DNA of 64,000 nucleotides from Thalassotalea_H castellviae (GTDB taxonomy: Bacteria > Pseudomonadota > Gammaproteobacteria > Enterobacterales > Alteromonadaceae): contig NZ_JAVRIF010000010.1 in assembly GCF_031846185.1 (NCBI RefSeq), positions 62,001 to 126,000 of the forward strand, given 5' to 3'. Below, piece after piece: positions 9,454 through 16,524 of the stretch. The position numbers were made by a program, and so were the translations under genes. The number at the start of each line of letters is the position of its first letter. Position 1 is the first letter of the stretch. The notes below the pieces were generated by a model, which saw only the letters and a program-made list of their open reading frames with translations, was not told the DNA's origin and searched no databases.

Positions 9454-10305
9454 TTATTTGAACGTAACAGTGACCTGATTGCAACCATCTGACGTTTGCG
9501 CGTAATGAAGTTGCCAATGTTGTCGTCTGACGATTTTGCTGACAATACTTAAACCAATACCATAGCCATCGCCACGAGTAATCCCCCGTTCTAACTGCTT
9601 TTCTTCGATAACAACGTGGCTTTCAATTGAATTGGAAATGATCACAGATGCATCAACAATCTGAATTCGCACTATACCACTTAAGGTATGTTCAAAAGCG
9701 TTTCGAATAAGATTACTCAAGACAATTTGACATAACGTCAATGGTAGTTGATGCGAGCAGTTTTCATCATTGATGATACTGACCTCGATAAACTTATCCT
9801 CTATTAAATATTGATGCGTTTTTACCATGCTAGTCACAATGGCATTTAAATCAACAAGTTCGATGGGATAGTCTTTTTCATTTTTCCGACTAAGTAATAA
9901 AAGCGCTTCAGTTAACTCTTTCATATTTTCATTGGCACGTTTTATATGAGTAATTTGATCCGCAATTTGTTGAGTGCCGTTTTGCGTTCTTAAATCGATA
10001 ATATCTAATGCCGAAGCAACAACGGCTATTGGGGTGCGCAATTCATGACTCGCATTTTGTAAAAATTGCTTTTCTCGTTGATGATATTGATGAATACGAG
10101 CCATGGTCTGATGTAAAGTATTTGCCACTGTGCCTATTTCAGTTTTGTCTTCCATCACGGCAAAAGACAATTCAGGTTTATTTTCATCAAGGCTCTTGGC
10201 CATCTCGGCCAGTTCTTTTAATGGATTCAAGACTTTTTTAATTAAACTTCTGGCAAGGCCAAAAAACAAAGCTATTGCTAATAACGTAATCAATCCAATC
10301 GACAT
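9454..10305 (-). CDS. Sensor histidine kinase lacking its N-terminal sensor half
   Basis: The 283-residue frame starts directly in a membrane span (residues 2-20) and continues with a HAMP linker, the HisKA H-box FLQNASHELRTP (His87), the N-box NLIRNAFEH (about 198-206) and the G-box GDGYGIGLS. All kinase catalytic boxes are intact. Relatives of this type are usually around 450 residues, with a first span and a periplasmic domain before the HAMP; that part is missing here. In the same frame a TAA lies 27 nt upstream of the ATG, and the ribosome site is poor. No response regulator gene is adjacent. Just upstream on the same strand lie a groEL-like terminator and groEL remnant, so this looks like the surviving 3' part of a gene cut by a rearrangement. 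It may no longer be expressed. Confidence 0.7.
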   Translation of the reverse strand: MSIGLITLLAIALFFGLARSLIKKVLNPLKELAEMAKSLDENKPELSFAVMEDKTEIGTVANTLHQTMARIHQYHQREKQFLQNASHELRTPIAVVASALDIIDLRTQNGTQQIADQITHIKRANENMKELTEALLLLSRKNEKDYPIELVDLNAIVTSMVKTHQYLIEDKFIEVSIINDENCSHQLPLTLCQIVLSNLIRNAFEHTLSGIVRIQIVDASVIISNSIESHVVIEEKQLERGITRGDGYGIGLSIVSKIVRRQHWQLHYAQTSDGCNQVTVTFK

Positions 10306-10400
10306 GGGCTTTGTTTTTTGCCCTGCATTTTCTTATTTGAATGCGTGTTAAACACATTTCTCCTTTCACCATACTGAATTCAGTTGAGTGTTTTGAGGTA

Positions 10401-10433
10401 TTAAAAAAGCCCGAATATTGTTATTCGGGCTTT
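10401..10433 (-). terminator. Terminator that copies the groEL terminator stem
   Basis: AAAGCCCGAATA (10406-10417) pairs perfectly with TATTCGGGCTTT (10422-10433), with six T following on the reverse strand. The 12-nt arms are identical to those of the true groEL terminator at 18001-18030; only the loop differs. Confidence 0.75.
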
Positions 10434-10475
10434 CGTTTATTTGGCGATAGGATATAGCGGTAATATAACAATTTG

Positions 10476-10595
10476 CTACATCATTTCGCCAATATCTGGC
10501 ATTGTAGGAGCATCACCACTCATAAATACCCATAAAACCTCTGCCAAAACTCCGCTTAGCATTTAGCCTAATTACAATAATTGCAAAATATTTTA
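10476..10595 (-). pseudogene. Remnant of a second groEL gene (3' end)
   Basis: On the reverse strand the bases ending at a TAG (10478-10476) encode SGDAPTMPDIGEMM. This resembles the GroEL C-terminus (here AAPAMPDMGG...GGMM). At DNA level 10488-10520 matches 27 of 33 positions of the intact groEL tail near 18201-18233, and the terminal TACATCAT is the same. Further upstream a weaker match to the FAASVAGLML stretch can be followed with an in-frame TAA and a likely frameshift. The groEL-type terminator follows at 10401-10433. No groES or rest of groEL remains here. It is a decayed duplicate, not a functional gene. Confidence 0.65.
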
Positions 10596-10603
10596 ATTTT
10601 TAT

Positions 10604-10630
10604 GGAATAAAGTCAATGCCTCAACCGTTA
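10604..10630 (+). promoter_or_regulatory. ECF-sigma-type promoter of the Ser-rich protein gene
   Basis: -35 TGGAATAAA (GGAAT at 10604-10608) and -10 CGTTA (10626-10630) are separated by 17 nt. The -35 is identical over nine bases to that of the sigma gene promoter at 13999-14025. Confidence 0.55.
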
Positions 10631-10667
10631 CCTTTATGAATTAACCAAAAACATGAAGGAAATGATC

Positions 10668-11459
10668 ATGATTAAACTAACTAAAACGGCTTTATTTATT
10701 ACCTGTGCTTTAACTGCAACAGTAAGTTCGGCAGCAACTGAATTTACGTTTAACAAAGAAACGTCGGTTCAAGCATCTCAATCAACGCAAGCAACACATT
10801 CGTCACAACCATCGGAATCGAACGCTTCATTTAATTCATCATCGAGTGCTTCCGCTAGTTTCGCGTTTCGTACAGAAACAAACGGTGACACGGTGGCTGA
10901 GCAAGTACCCGACACTGAAGAAGAGGCGGTCCTTGAAGAAGACAATCCCCAACAAGAAGGTAGTAGTTTGGCAAGTAACACAAACAATGCCGTTGAAAAT
11001 GGCTCGTCGGTAACCGCAGGTGCCACTGAAAATTCAGTGAGTGCGTTGGCAACTTCATCGACATCCTTGATTGCGAAGAGTGCTGTCATAGTAGGTGAAA
11101 CAAGTAATACCCTTGCATTGACAATTGCTAACAATACCGATGCCACTTCTGAGGTGACAAATTCAGTGATGTCATCCGTATCGGCTATAGGCGAAGAGTC
11201 GATGGACACGGCACTAAATACTTCGATTACGCAAAACATTCAATCAGCAGCAGAACTGTCAACAGCCGCTATTGTTGACGATGTTATTGCACAAGATCTT
11301 TCAACCAGTTTACTCGCCGCTAGCGAACAAAGTGTACAAAGCAGCATTAATGAGAGTGTTGCTCAAAGTATCAATAATGAAGTGACTAACTCTGTTGATG
11401 CTGCCGTTGAAAGCTCAATTGACACGGCACTAAATGCAACGGCATTAACAAACTTCTAA
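10668..11459 (+). CDS. Ser/Ala/Asn/Thr-rich exported low-complexity protein
   Basis: About 263 residues from ATG 10668, chosen because AAGGA lies seven bases upstream; two earlier ATGs in frame do not have a ribosome site at a workable distance. A signal peptide (MIKLTKTALFITCALTATVSSAA) is followed by a Ser-rich segment, an acidic patch (DTEEEAVLEEDNPQQEG) and a long Ser/Ala/Thr/Asn-rich C-terminal half with repeated SxxxSI, SVxxS and NTALN-like elements (for example QSVQSSINESVAQSINNE). The mature part has no Cys and no known domain. The composition suits a surface-exposed fibrous or adhesin-like protein, but this is inference. A hairpin follows and then a beta-barrel gene, and an ECF-type promoter precedes it. 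Confidence 0.75.
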   Translation: MIKLTKTALFITCALTATVSSAATEFTFNKETSVQASQSTQATHSSQPSESNASFNSSSSASASFAFRTETNGDTVAEQVPDTEEEAVLEEDNPQQEGSSLASNTNNAVENGSSVTAGATENSVSALATSSTSLIAKSAVIVGETSNTLALTIANNTDATSEVTNSVMSSVSAIGEESMDTALNTSITQNIQSAAELSTAAIVDDVIAQDLSTSLLAASEQSVQSSINESVAQSINNEVTNSVDAAVESSIDTALNATALTNF

Positions 11460-11473
11460 CCAGCCAACAAGTT

Positions 11474-11504
11474 ATGCGCATAATTTAATTATGCGCATTT
11501 TTAT
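11474..11504 (+). terminator. Terminator or attenuator between the Ser-rich protein and the barrel gene
   Basis: ATGCGCATAATT (11474-11485) and AATTATGCGCAT (11487-11498) are perfect inverted repeats followed by five to six T. It lies 15 nt after the Ser-rich protein stop and 29 nt before the barrel start, so the barrel gene probably depends on read-through. Confidence 0.8.
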
Positions 11505-11532
11505 TCCAAACATATTTATTTTCGAGGTTTAT

Positions 11533-12477
11533 ATGAAACTTTACCCATCTGTTGTTAGTGCGCTATTTTCAATTACCTTACCCGTATTTGGCCAAGCTGA
11601 CACCTTAGAGCATGAGATTATTATCAGTAGCGGAGTTAAACATGACAGTAAATTAACCGTGGCTGAAGTTGATGATGTAAGCACAAATGCTGATAGTGCG
11701 TTAACATTTGAAGGCGCAGTTAAACTGACTTGGCAAGCGACTGAAAACTTCACGGTAAAAGGAGGGGTTTCGCACCAGCAAACGCGTTATCAGCAATACC
11801 ATGAGTATGATCTCATTTTAAACCGACTGAATACCGATATAAGTTATAAATTTGCTGATTACACTATAGGGGCAAATCATTATTATATTGATGCAAAGCT
11901 TGATAAACGTGATTTTTTATCACTTAATCAATCCAGTATTTACGGGTCTAAATTATATAATAATAAATATTTAATCAGAGTCTCTGGTGAGTTGCAAAAC
12001 AAAAAGTTAACGAATCAACCGACCAGAAACGCCCAAAATATTGCCAGCTCAATTTCAAGCTTTATCTTTTTTAATCAATTTAACAGCTTTTTATCATTCA
12101 CTGGCAACATATCGAATGAAAAAGCGAAAGATAATCAATTTAGCTATCAAGGGTTACGCTTTCAAGCCTTAGCGTCACATAAATTTACCGCTTATGATTT
12201 TAATCAACAACTACAGCTAGCCTTGCGCTATGATAAAAAACATTACTCTTCGAGTGAGTCACTAACACAAAACCCAACATTAGAACAACCGCAAGACTAT
12301 ACGACCAACAACACACGTAAAGACAATAGCCAAGTGGCAAATTTTTCATGGCTAATTAACCTCAACAACATCTGGTCGTTAGATAGTGAGTTTGAATTAG
12401 GAAAATATCAATCTAATAATGCTGCGCTTAATTATCATGAAAGTGTCACCAGCGTAAAACTTAAAGCGCGTTTTTAA
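11533..12477 (+). CDS. Predicted outer-membrane beta-barrel protein
   Basis: About 314 residues from ATG 11533 (GAGG five bases upstream; an earlier in-frame ATG at 11491 falls inside the preceding terminator hairpin and is unlikely). A signal peptide (MKLYPSVVSALFSITLPVFGQA) is followed by alternating hydrophobic/polar strands (FTVKGGVSHQQTRY, YTIGANHYYIDAKL, LQLALRYDKKHY). The last residue is Phe after KLKAR, typical of proteins recognised by the BAM complex. The family is not recognised; it could be a porin-like or assembly barrel. Its position directly after the Ser-rich exported protein suggests it anchors or exports that protein, which is an inference. Confidence 0.7.
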   Translation: MKLYPSVVSALFSITLPVFGQADTLEHEIIISSGVKHDSKLTVAEVDDVSTNADSALTFEGAVKLTWQATENFTVKGGVSHQQTRYQQYHEYDLILNRLNTDISYKFADYTIGANHYYIDAKLDKRDFLSLNQSSIYGSKLYNNKYLIRVSGELQNKKLTNQPTRNAQNIASSISSFIFFNQFNSFLSFTGNISNEKAKDNQFSYQGLRFQALASHKFTAYDFNQQLQLALRYDKKHYSSSESLTQNPTLEQPQDYTTNNTRKDNSQVANFSWLINLNNIWSLDSEFELGKYQSNNAALNYHESVTSVKLKARF

Positions 12478-12532
12478 TATCCACTGAGCAATAATTTACG
12501 CTAATCGATAATACACTAGGAGTAAGACAAGG

Positions 12533-13918
12533 CTACCGACTCAATTTACCAAAACCGAAGATATTGTCTCGGCCTTGCTCTCCTAAATCTATCGCCTGAC
12601 TTTGTAAAGCATCTAAATAATTTTTCGTTTTTTTCTTAGCACAAGCTGCGAAAGCTGTCACAAATGGTGTAGCTATTGATGTGCCTGTTTCATGAGAAAA
12701 ACTACCGCCAGCTCTCGCAGTTTTCACCGAGACACCTAGGGCTGAAAAACCAACATAATCCCCTCTATTTGCCCAGCGATAATGCTTATCTTGATTGTCT
12801 ATGGCCGTAACGCCAATAACATTGTCATAAGCTGCGGGGTACATTGGCGGCGCATTCGGGCCTTCGTTGCCTACTGCGGCAACCATGATGATATTTTTCT
12901 CGCTCATCTTGTTAATAATTTGAGCAAGTAAAGGTGTATTGGGGCCAGCTAAACTTAAATTAATCGCATCTACCTGATTCTCAACTAACCAATCTAATGC
13001 ACTGACTAAATGGTATAAACTCGCAGCTTGGGCGTAGTCATTTTGTGCATAAAATGCTTGTGCCGAATAAAGGGTCGCGTTTGGCAATAAAGCTGGAAGT
13101 TCTGGTGCGCTACTTACTAATAAGGCAGACACTGCTGTTCCATGGGCTTTTGGAGGCGTGAGAGTATTATCAATAAAGCTTTTTTCGATCACTTTACTTT
13201 GTTTAAAAGCTACGTGGTTAAGATCAATGGCGGTGTCAACTACCCCAATACGTAACGGGTTTTGGCAAATAGCGTTAGACTTTATTGAATTAGCGTTATG
13301 GTTATCAGGATGATTATTCGCTGTAAATTGGCTGGCATAAACATAATTTCTAGTTAAATTTTCTTGCCATATTTTTGGGATTAATTTGAACATAGTGTCA
13401 AAGGAATTACGATGTTGAGCAACATGAATATTGACGATAATTAATTGCAGATTCGGTAATAGTTTTAGTGCAACTAGTCGCATATCATGCTTAGCGATAA
13501 ACGCTTTTAATTGCGTGAGTTCATCTTGTTTAACCGTCAATAACCATTGCTGCTCAATAGCACGCCAATTGTTTTCAACAGCGACGTCTTTAAATAGTAA
13601 CTTTTTTTGTTGAGATATTATTGGTAACACCGATGCTAGATGAGTAGCGGGCTGTAATGTTTTTAATTTTTCAGCGGTGATGCGACGTTTTTCTGCTTGC
13701 TGACGTTCAATTTTTTGTCTGATGCTGTTAAGTGAATTATTTAGTGGTACATTGACCTTATCAATCACATTCTGCTCAATACTTTGTGGTATTTTAATGT
13801 TGGTGTTTTGAACTTGTGCGAGTGTTTTAGCGGCCGTTGTTGGCAGTATTAAAATAAGCGCTGCGCGTACTGCGACATATTTGATTTTAATTAACCGGTT
13901 TTTCTTTAATACACACAT
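12533..13918 (-). CDS. Exported subtilisin-like S8 serine protease
   Basis: 461 residues with an N-terminal basic/hydrophobic export signal (up to about residue 34). A propeptide-like region of some 180 residues precedes the S8 domain. The catalytic triad is visible: Asp in IGVVDTAIDLNHV, His in KAHGTAVSALL and Ser in TGTSIATPFVTA, with the oxyanion Asn in AAVGNEGPN. The C-terminus is short (FGFGKLSR), with no anchor or sorting signal. AAAGG lies six bases before ATG 13918. It is divergent from the ECF sigma gene, and both have back-to-back ECF-type promoters. It could process the Ser-rich protein or act on the anti-sigma pathway; neither is shown by sequence. Confidence 0.88.
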   Translation of the reverse strand: MCVLKKNRLIKIKYVAVRAALILILPTTAAKTLAQVQNTNIKIPQSIEQNVIDKVNVPLNNSLNSIRQKIERQQAEKRRITAEKLKTLQPATHLASVLPIISQQKKLLFKDVAVENNWRAIEQQWLLTVKQDELTQLKAFIAKHDMRLVALKLLPNLQLIIVNIHVAQHRNSFDTMFKLIPKIWQENLTRNYVYASQFTANNHPDNHNANSIKSNAICQNPLRIGVVDTAIDLNHVAFKQSKVIEKSFIDNTLTPPKAHGTAVSALLVSSAPELPALLPNATLYSAQAFYAQNDYAQAASLYHLVSALDWLVENQVDAINLSLAGPNTPLLAQIINKMSEKNIIMVAAVGNEGPNAPPMYPAAYDNVIGVTAIDNQDKHYRWANRGDYVGFSALGVSVKTARAGGSFSHETGTSIATPFVTAFAACAKKKTKNYLDALQSQAIDLGEQGRDNIFGFGKLSR

Positions 13919-13954
13919 ACCAAACCTTTTATAATGAAACGAATCTTAACTAAA

Positions 13955-13980
13955 TAACGTATAAGAAAGACAAAAATTCC
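13955..13980 (-). promoter_or_regulatory. ECF-sigma-type promoter of the S8 protease gene
   Basis: On the reverse strand GGAAT (13980-13976), a 16-nt spacer and CGTTA (13959-13955). It is about 37 nt upstream of the protease ATG and resembles the promoters at 13999-14025 and 10604-10630. Confidence 0.5.
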
Positions 13981-13998
13981 CTTTATTTTAAAAAGAAT

Positions 13999-14025
13999 GG
14001 AATAAATCATATCTTGAATCGTCTA
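13999..14025 (+). promoter_or_regulatory. Autoregulatory ECF-sigma-type promoter of the sigma gene
   Basis: -35 GGAATAAA (13999-14006) and -10 CGTCTA (14020-14025), with 16 nt between GGAAT and CGTC. This is the usual architecture of ECF promoters. It lies 23 nt upstream of the sigma ATG, which has its own GAGGAG ribosome site. Confidence 0.65.
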
Positions 14026-14048
14026 CTCATTATAGAGGAGATAAAAAC

Positions 14049-14531
14049 ATGAAGAATGAAATTATTGCATTGATTCCGATGATCCGCCGTTTTGCTTATT
14101 CATTAACGGGCAATCATCATGATGCAGATGATCTATTACAAAACACCATTGAACGTATATTAACCAAAGGTGTGCCAGAAGACGTTGAATTAACGAAATG
14201 GATGTTCCGTGTTTGTCGAAATTTATGGATTGATGAATACCGTTCTCGTCAAGTTAGGCAAGCGGCAACACAGTCACCTGAACTACACGAGCAAGCGGTT
14301 CAAGGTGAACAAGAGCAAACACAAAAACTTCGTGTAAGAGAGGTTAATCAAGCAATGTCAGTATTACCCACAGATCAACGCTCCATTTTATCGCTCGTTG
14401 CCATTCAAGGCATGTCGTATAAAGAGGTATCAGAAACACTAAGTATCCCAATTGGCACTGTGATGAGTCGACTGGCGAGAGCTAGATCGAGCTTAAGTCA
14501 ATGTTTACCTTTTCAAGGAGTTGAATCATGA
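14049..14531 (+). CDS. ECF-type RNA polymerase sigma factor
   Basis: The 160-residue protein has sigma region 2 (RFAYSLTGNHHDADDLLQNT, then WMFRVCRNLWIDEYRSR, about residues 13-78) and region 4 (LPTDQRSILSLVAIQGMSYKEVSE, then IPIGTVMSRLARARSSL, about 108-152). There is no region 3, which defines the ECF group. The next gene overlaps by four bases (ATGA) and encodes a membrane anti-sigma protein, the usual pairing. The putative promoter shows an ECF signature, so it probably activates itself. Its likely targets in the window are the S8 protease and the Ser-rich protein gene. Confidence 0.93.
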   Translation: MKNEIIALIPMIRRFAYSLTGNHHDADDLLQNTIERILTKGVPEDVELTKWMFRVCRNLWIDEYRSRQVRQAATQSPELHEQAVQGEQEQTQKLRVREVNQAMSVLPTDQRSILSLVAIQGMSYKEVSETLSIPIGTVMSRLARARSSLSQCLPFQGVES

Positions 14532-15325
14532 AAAACTTACCTTACAACGATGAAATATTATCGGCATTTCTTGATGCAGAATTACCTGAAGCGCAGATGG
14601 AAGAAATTCGTCAAGCCATACAAGAAAATGAACAACTTGCTGAGCAACTCAGTCGTTTAGCTATGGTAGACAGCGTGATTGCCCAGCAATATGAGCAAAT
14701 AAATCAACAACCGCTACCTGCGAGCATTACACAGTTACTTGAGGCATTACCTGAAGCCAATGCCGATCATGAGACTATTGAAAAGGCAAAAGAGTTTTCT
14801 ACCGGCTCTAACAGCAATTTAAAAGACAGTAACAATGTGGTGAGTTTGTCATTATGGCGACGCTCGAAACAGGCAATAAAAGAACATTATGCCATTGCCG
14901 CAAGTTTCACCGCTATGTGTGTTTTTGCTAGTGCGTTATTTGTGCTCACTCCTAATGAGAATGCACACTGGCAAGAGATTGCTGCCTTGTTAGAAGTACA
15001 AACAAGTGGCGCTTCTAAAACATTACCCACAGGTGAAACCTTTAGTGTAGCCTTAACCTTTGAAAATGCTCAGGGTGATTTTTGTCGCAAATATACCATT
15101 GAGGGAGCGGAAAAGTCTCAGCAAAGCTTAGCGTGTCGAGTAAATGAACAATGGCAACCCACATTAACTTTATACCAAAATAAATCAACCACACAGCAAT
15201 ATCAAACGGCAACCACTCAAAATATGCTTAGGGAATATATTGATAAAAATGCTGTTGGAGATTTCTTAACAATTGATGCTGAAAAGCAAGTGATAAAACA
15301 AAACTGGCGTGAGGAGAATAAATAA
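14528..15325 (+). CDS. Membrane-spanning anti-sigma factor
   Basis: 265 residues. The N-terminal cytoplasmic part begins MKNLPYNDEILSAFLDAELP, the anti-sigma domain opening seen in RseA/RsiW-type proteins, but there is no HxxxCxxC zinc motif. A single membrane span lies at about residues 121-141 (YAIAASFTAMCVFASALFVL). The roughly 120-residue C-terminal part is periplasmic with two Cys (DFCRKY and LACRVN) that could form a disulfide. It overlaps the sigma gene by ATGA and the downstream lipoprotein gene by one base, so the three are translationally coupled. It probably holds the sigma factor at the membrane until an envelope signal releases it. Confidence 0.85.
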   Translation: MKNLPYNDEILSAFLDAELPEAQMEEIRQAIQENEQLAEQLSRLAMVDSVIAQQYEQINQQPLPASITQLLEALPEANADHETIEKAKEFSTGSNSNLKDSNNVVSLSLWRRSKQAIKEHYAIAASFTAMCVFASALFVLTPNENAHWQEIAALLEVQTSGASKTLPTGETFSVALTFENAQGDFCRKYTIEGAEKSQQSLACRVNEQWQPTLTLYQNKSTTQQYQTATTQNMLREYIDKNAVGDFLTIDAEKQVIKQNWREENK

Positions 15326-15846
15326 TGAAAAAGTTACTAACGAGTTTAATCATATTACTAAGCGTTACCGGTTGTAGTTCAGTTCATGAATATAAACCAG
15401 TGAACCATACTGGCTATGGCTATCAAGAAAGTGTGCTTAATGACAATGTGATACGTGTACACTTTACTTCACGTAGTAACAATAAATTAAAAGTAATTGA
15501 CTACACTTTGCTACGTTCAGCCGAGCTTACGTTAAACCAGGGCTATGATTGGTTTGTGATCACACATCGTGAGGTGTATGTTGATCGTAAAAAAATTAAT
15601 TCATCACTTTCACTGCAACGACATTATCAAACATCGACTCAATGTGGTTTATTAACTTGTAGTAAAACACCTAGTCATAATACTAGTGTTGGCTTATCGA
15701 TTAATGATAAACCCCAAGAAGATATTGAAAGCATCATGGAAATAAAATTAGGAAAAGGGGTTCGCCCTGATGAAAAAGACAGTTTTGATGCGCGCCAGTT
15801 AAGCGAGAACTTACGACTAAAATATCAAATATCCAGTGATGCTTAA
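15325..15846 (+). CDS. Small lipoprotein of the sigma operon (CC0125/CC1285-like)
   Basis: 173 residues with a lipoprotein signal (MKKLLTSLIILLSVTGCSS, lipidated Cys17). The block LLRSAELTLNQGYDWFVITH resembles the ...RAAELTLxxGYDYF... core of CC0125/CC1285-family lipoproteins. Two further Cys (TQCGLLTC) may form a disulfide. The start overlaps the anti-sigma stop (TAATG). As third gene of an ECF operon it may act as an outer-membrane or periplasmic input to the anti-sigma factor; that role is inferred from position only. Confidence 0.75.
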   Translation: MKKLLTSLIILLSVTGCSSVHEYKPVNHTGYGYQESVLNDNVIRVHFTSRSNNKLKVIDYTLLRSAELTLNQGYDWFVITHREVYVDRKKINSSLSLQRHYQTSTQCGLLTCSKTPSHNTSVGLSINDKPQEDIESIMEIKLGKGVRPDEKDSFDARQLSENLRLKYQISSDA

Positions 15847-16524
15847 CTTTGAGTATTATCCCAGTTCACACGAGACTGATTTTAATCCACCTCTTGAAAG
15901 TTAATGGCAACCACATATAACTTTAAAAATGGCAGGACAATAATCTAACAAGCCCAATAAACAATATTTGGGCTTGTATACCTTTAACTTACCGGCTAAC
16001 AATTAAAGGTTGAAGCGACACAGTTTATTTTGCTGAGACTTTTCGAAATTAAAAGTTCAGGTCAAAGCTACTACATTTTTTCGCTTCTTTATATGGCCGA
16101 TGCATGGTTCACTATGATGTCATTTCACGATCTTGTGTTGCATTTACAGATGGTTATTCACCCTACTGCATTGTATCTTAATAATGCGTGAAATTTCGAA
16201 AATAAATCTGCTTTGCTAAATTTAAAGCGAGCTTATTCAGTTGAGTGCAATGGGCGCTCATAACGCATAATTAAGACAAGACAATAGCGTGATAGTTTTG
16301 ATTAACCAATCAAAAAATAAATAACACGAAATGAGATTCCACCCTTGATACCCCCATAAATTAATTGCCTTGTTAAACAGTTGAAACTTGGTGAAGTAAG
16401 ATGCTTGATAAGTAAAGGGGCATTTTCGTATTGAAATGAGATATGGTGCTATATTTAATTAAATCCTATAAACTCAGTACATTATTTTAAATGGAAAAAT
16501 AATACGATAAAGGGAAAATAACGG
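15847..16524. other. Long non-coding stretch with hairpins
   Basis: No convincing gene is seen in 678 nt. A 10-bp stem ACAAGCCCAA/TTGGGCTTGT (15948-15957 with 15968-15977) is probably the terminator of the sigma operon, although its T run is poor. Inverted copies of TTTTCGAAATT lie at 16040-16050 and 16192-16202, about 140 nt apart, and could bound a small decayed element. The last 60 nt hold the leader and AAAGGG ribosome site of the next gene. Confidence 0.5.

Noticed and set aside
10778..11239. A 153-codon reverse frame opposite the Ser-rich protein
   Set aside because: Low-complexity coding on the other strand creates it; no ribosome site, no domain, and it would be antisense to a gene with signal peptide and promoter.
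11491..11532. Upstream extension of the barrel gene to ATG 11491
   Set aside because: That ATG is within the terminator stem and the added residues precede the signal peptide; ATG 11533 has the ribosome site.
12533..13918. Rhombosortase or autotransporter-type S8 protease
   Set aside because: The C-terminus ends right after the protease domain; there is no GG-CTERM tail and no beta-barrel.
16087..16180. Short frame starting near 16107 (about 25 codons)
   Set aside because: No ribosome site, no hydrophobic or domain feature, and it lies in a region with other signs of decay.
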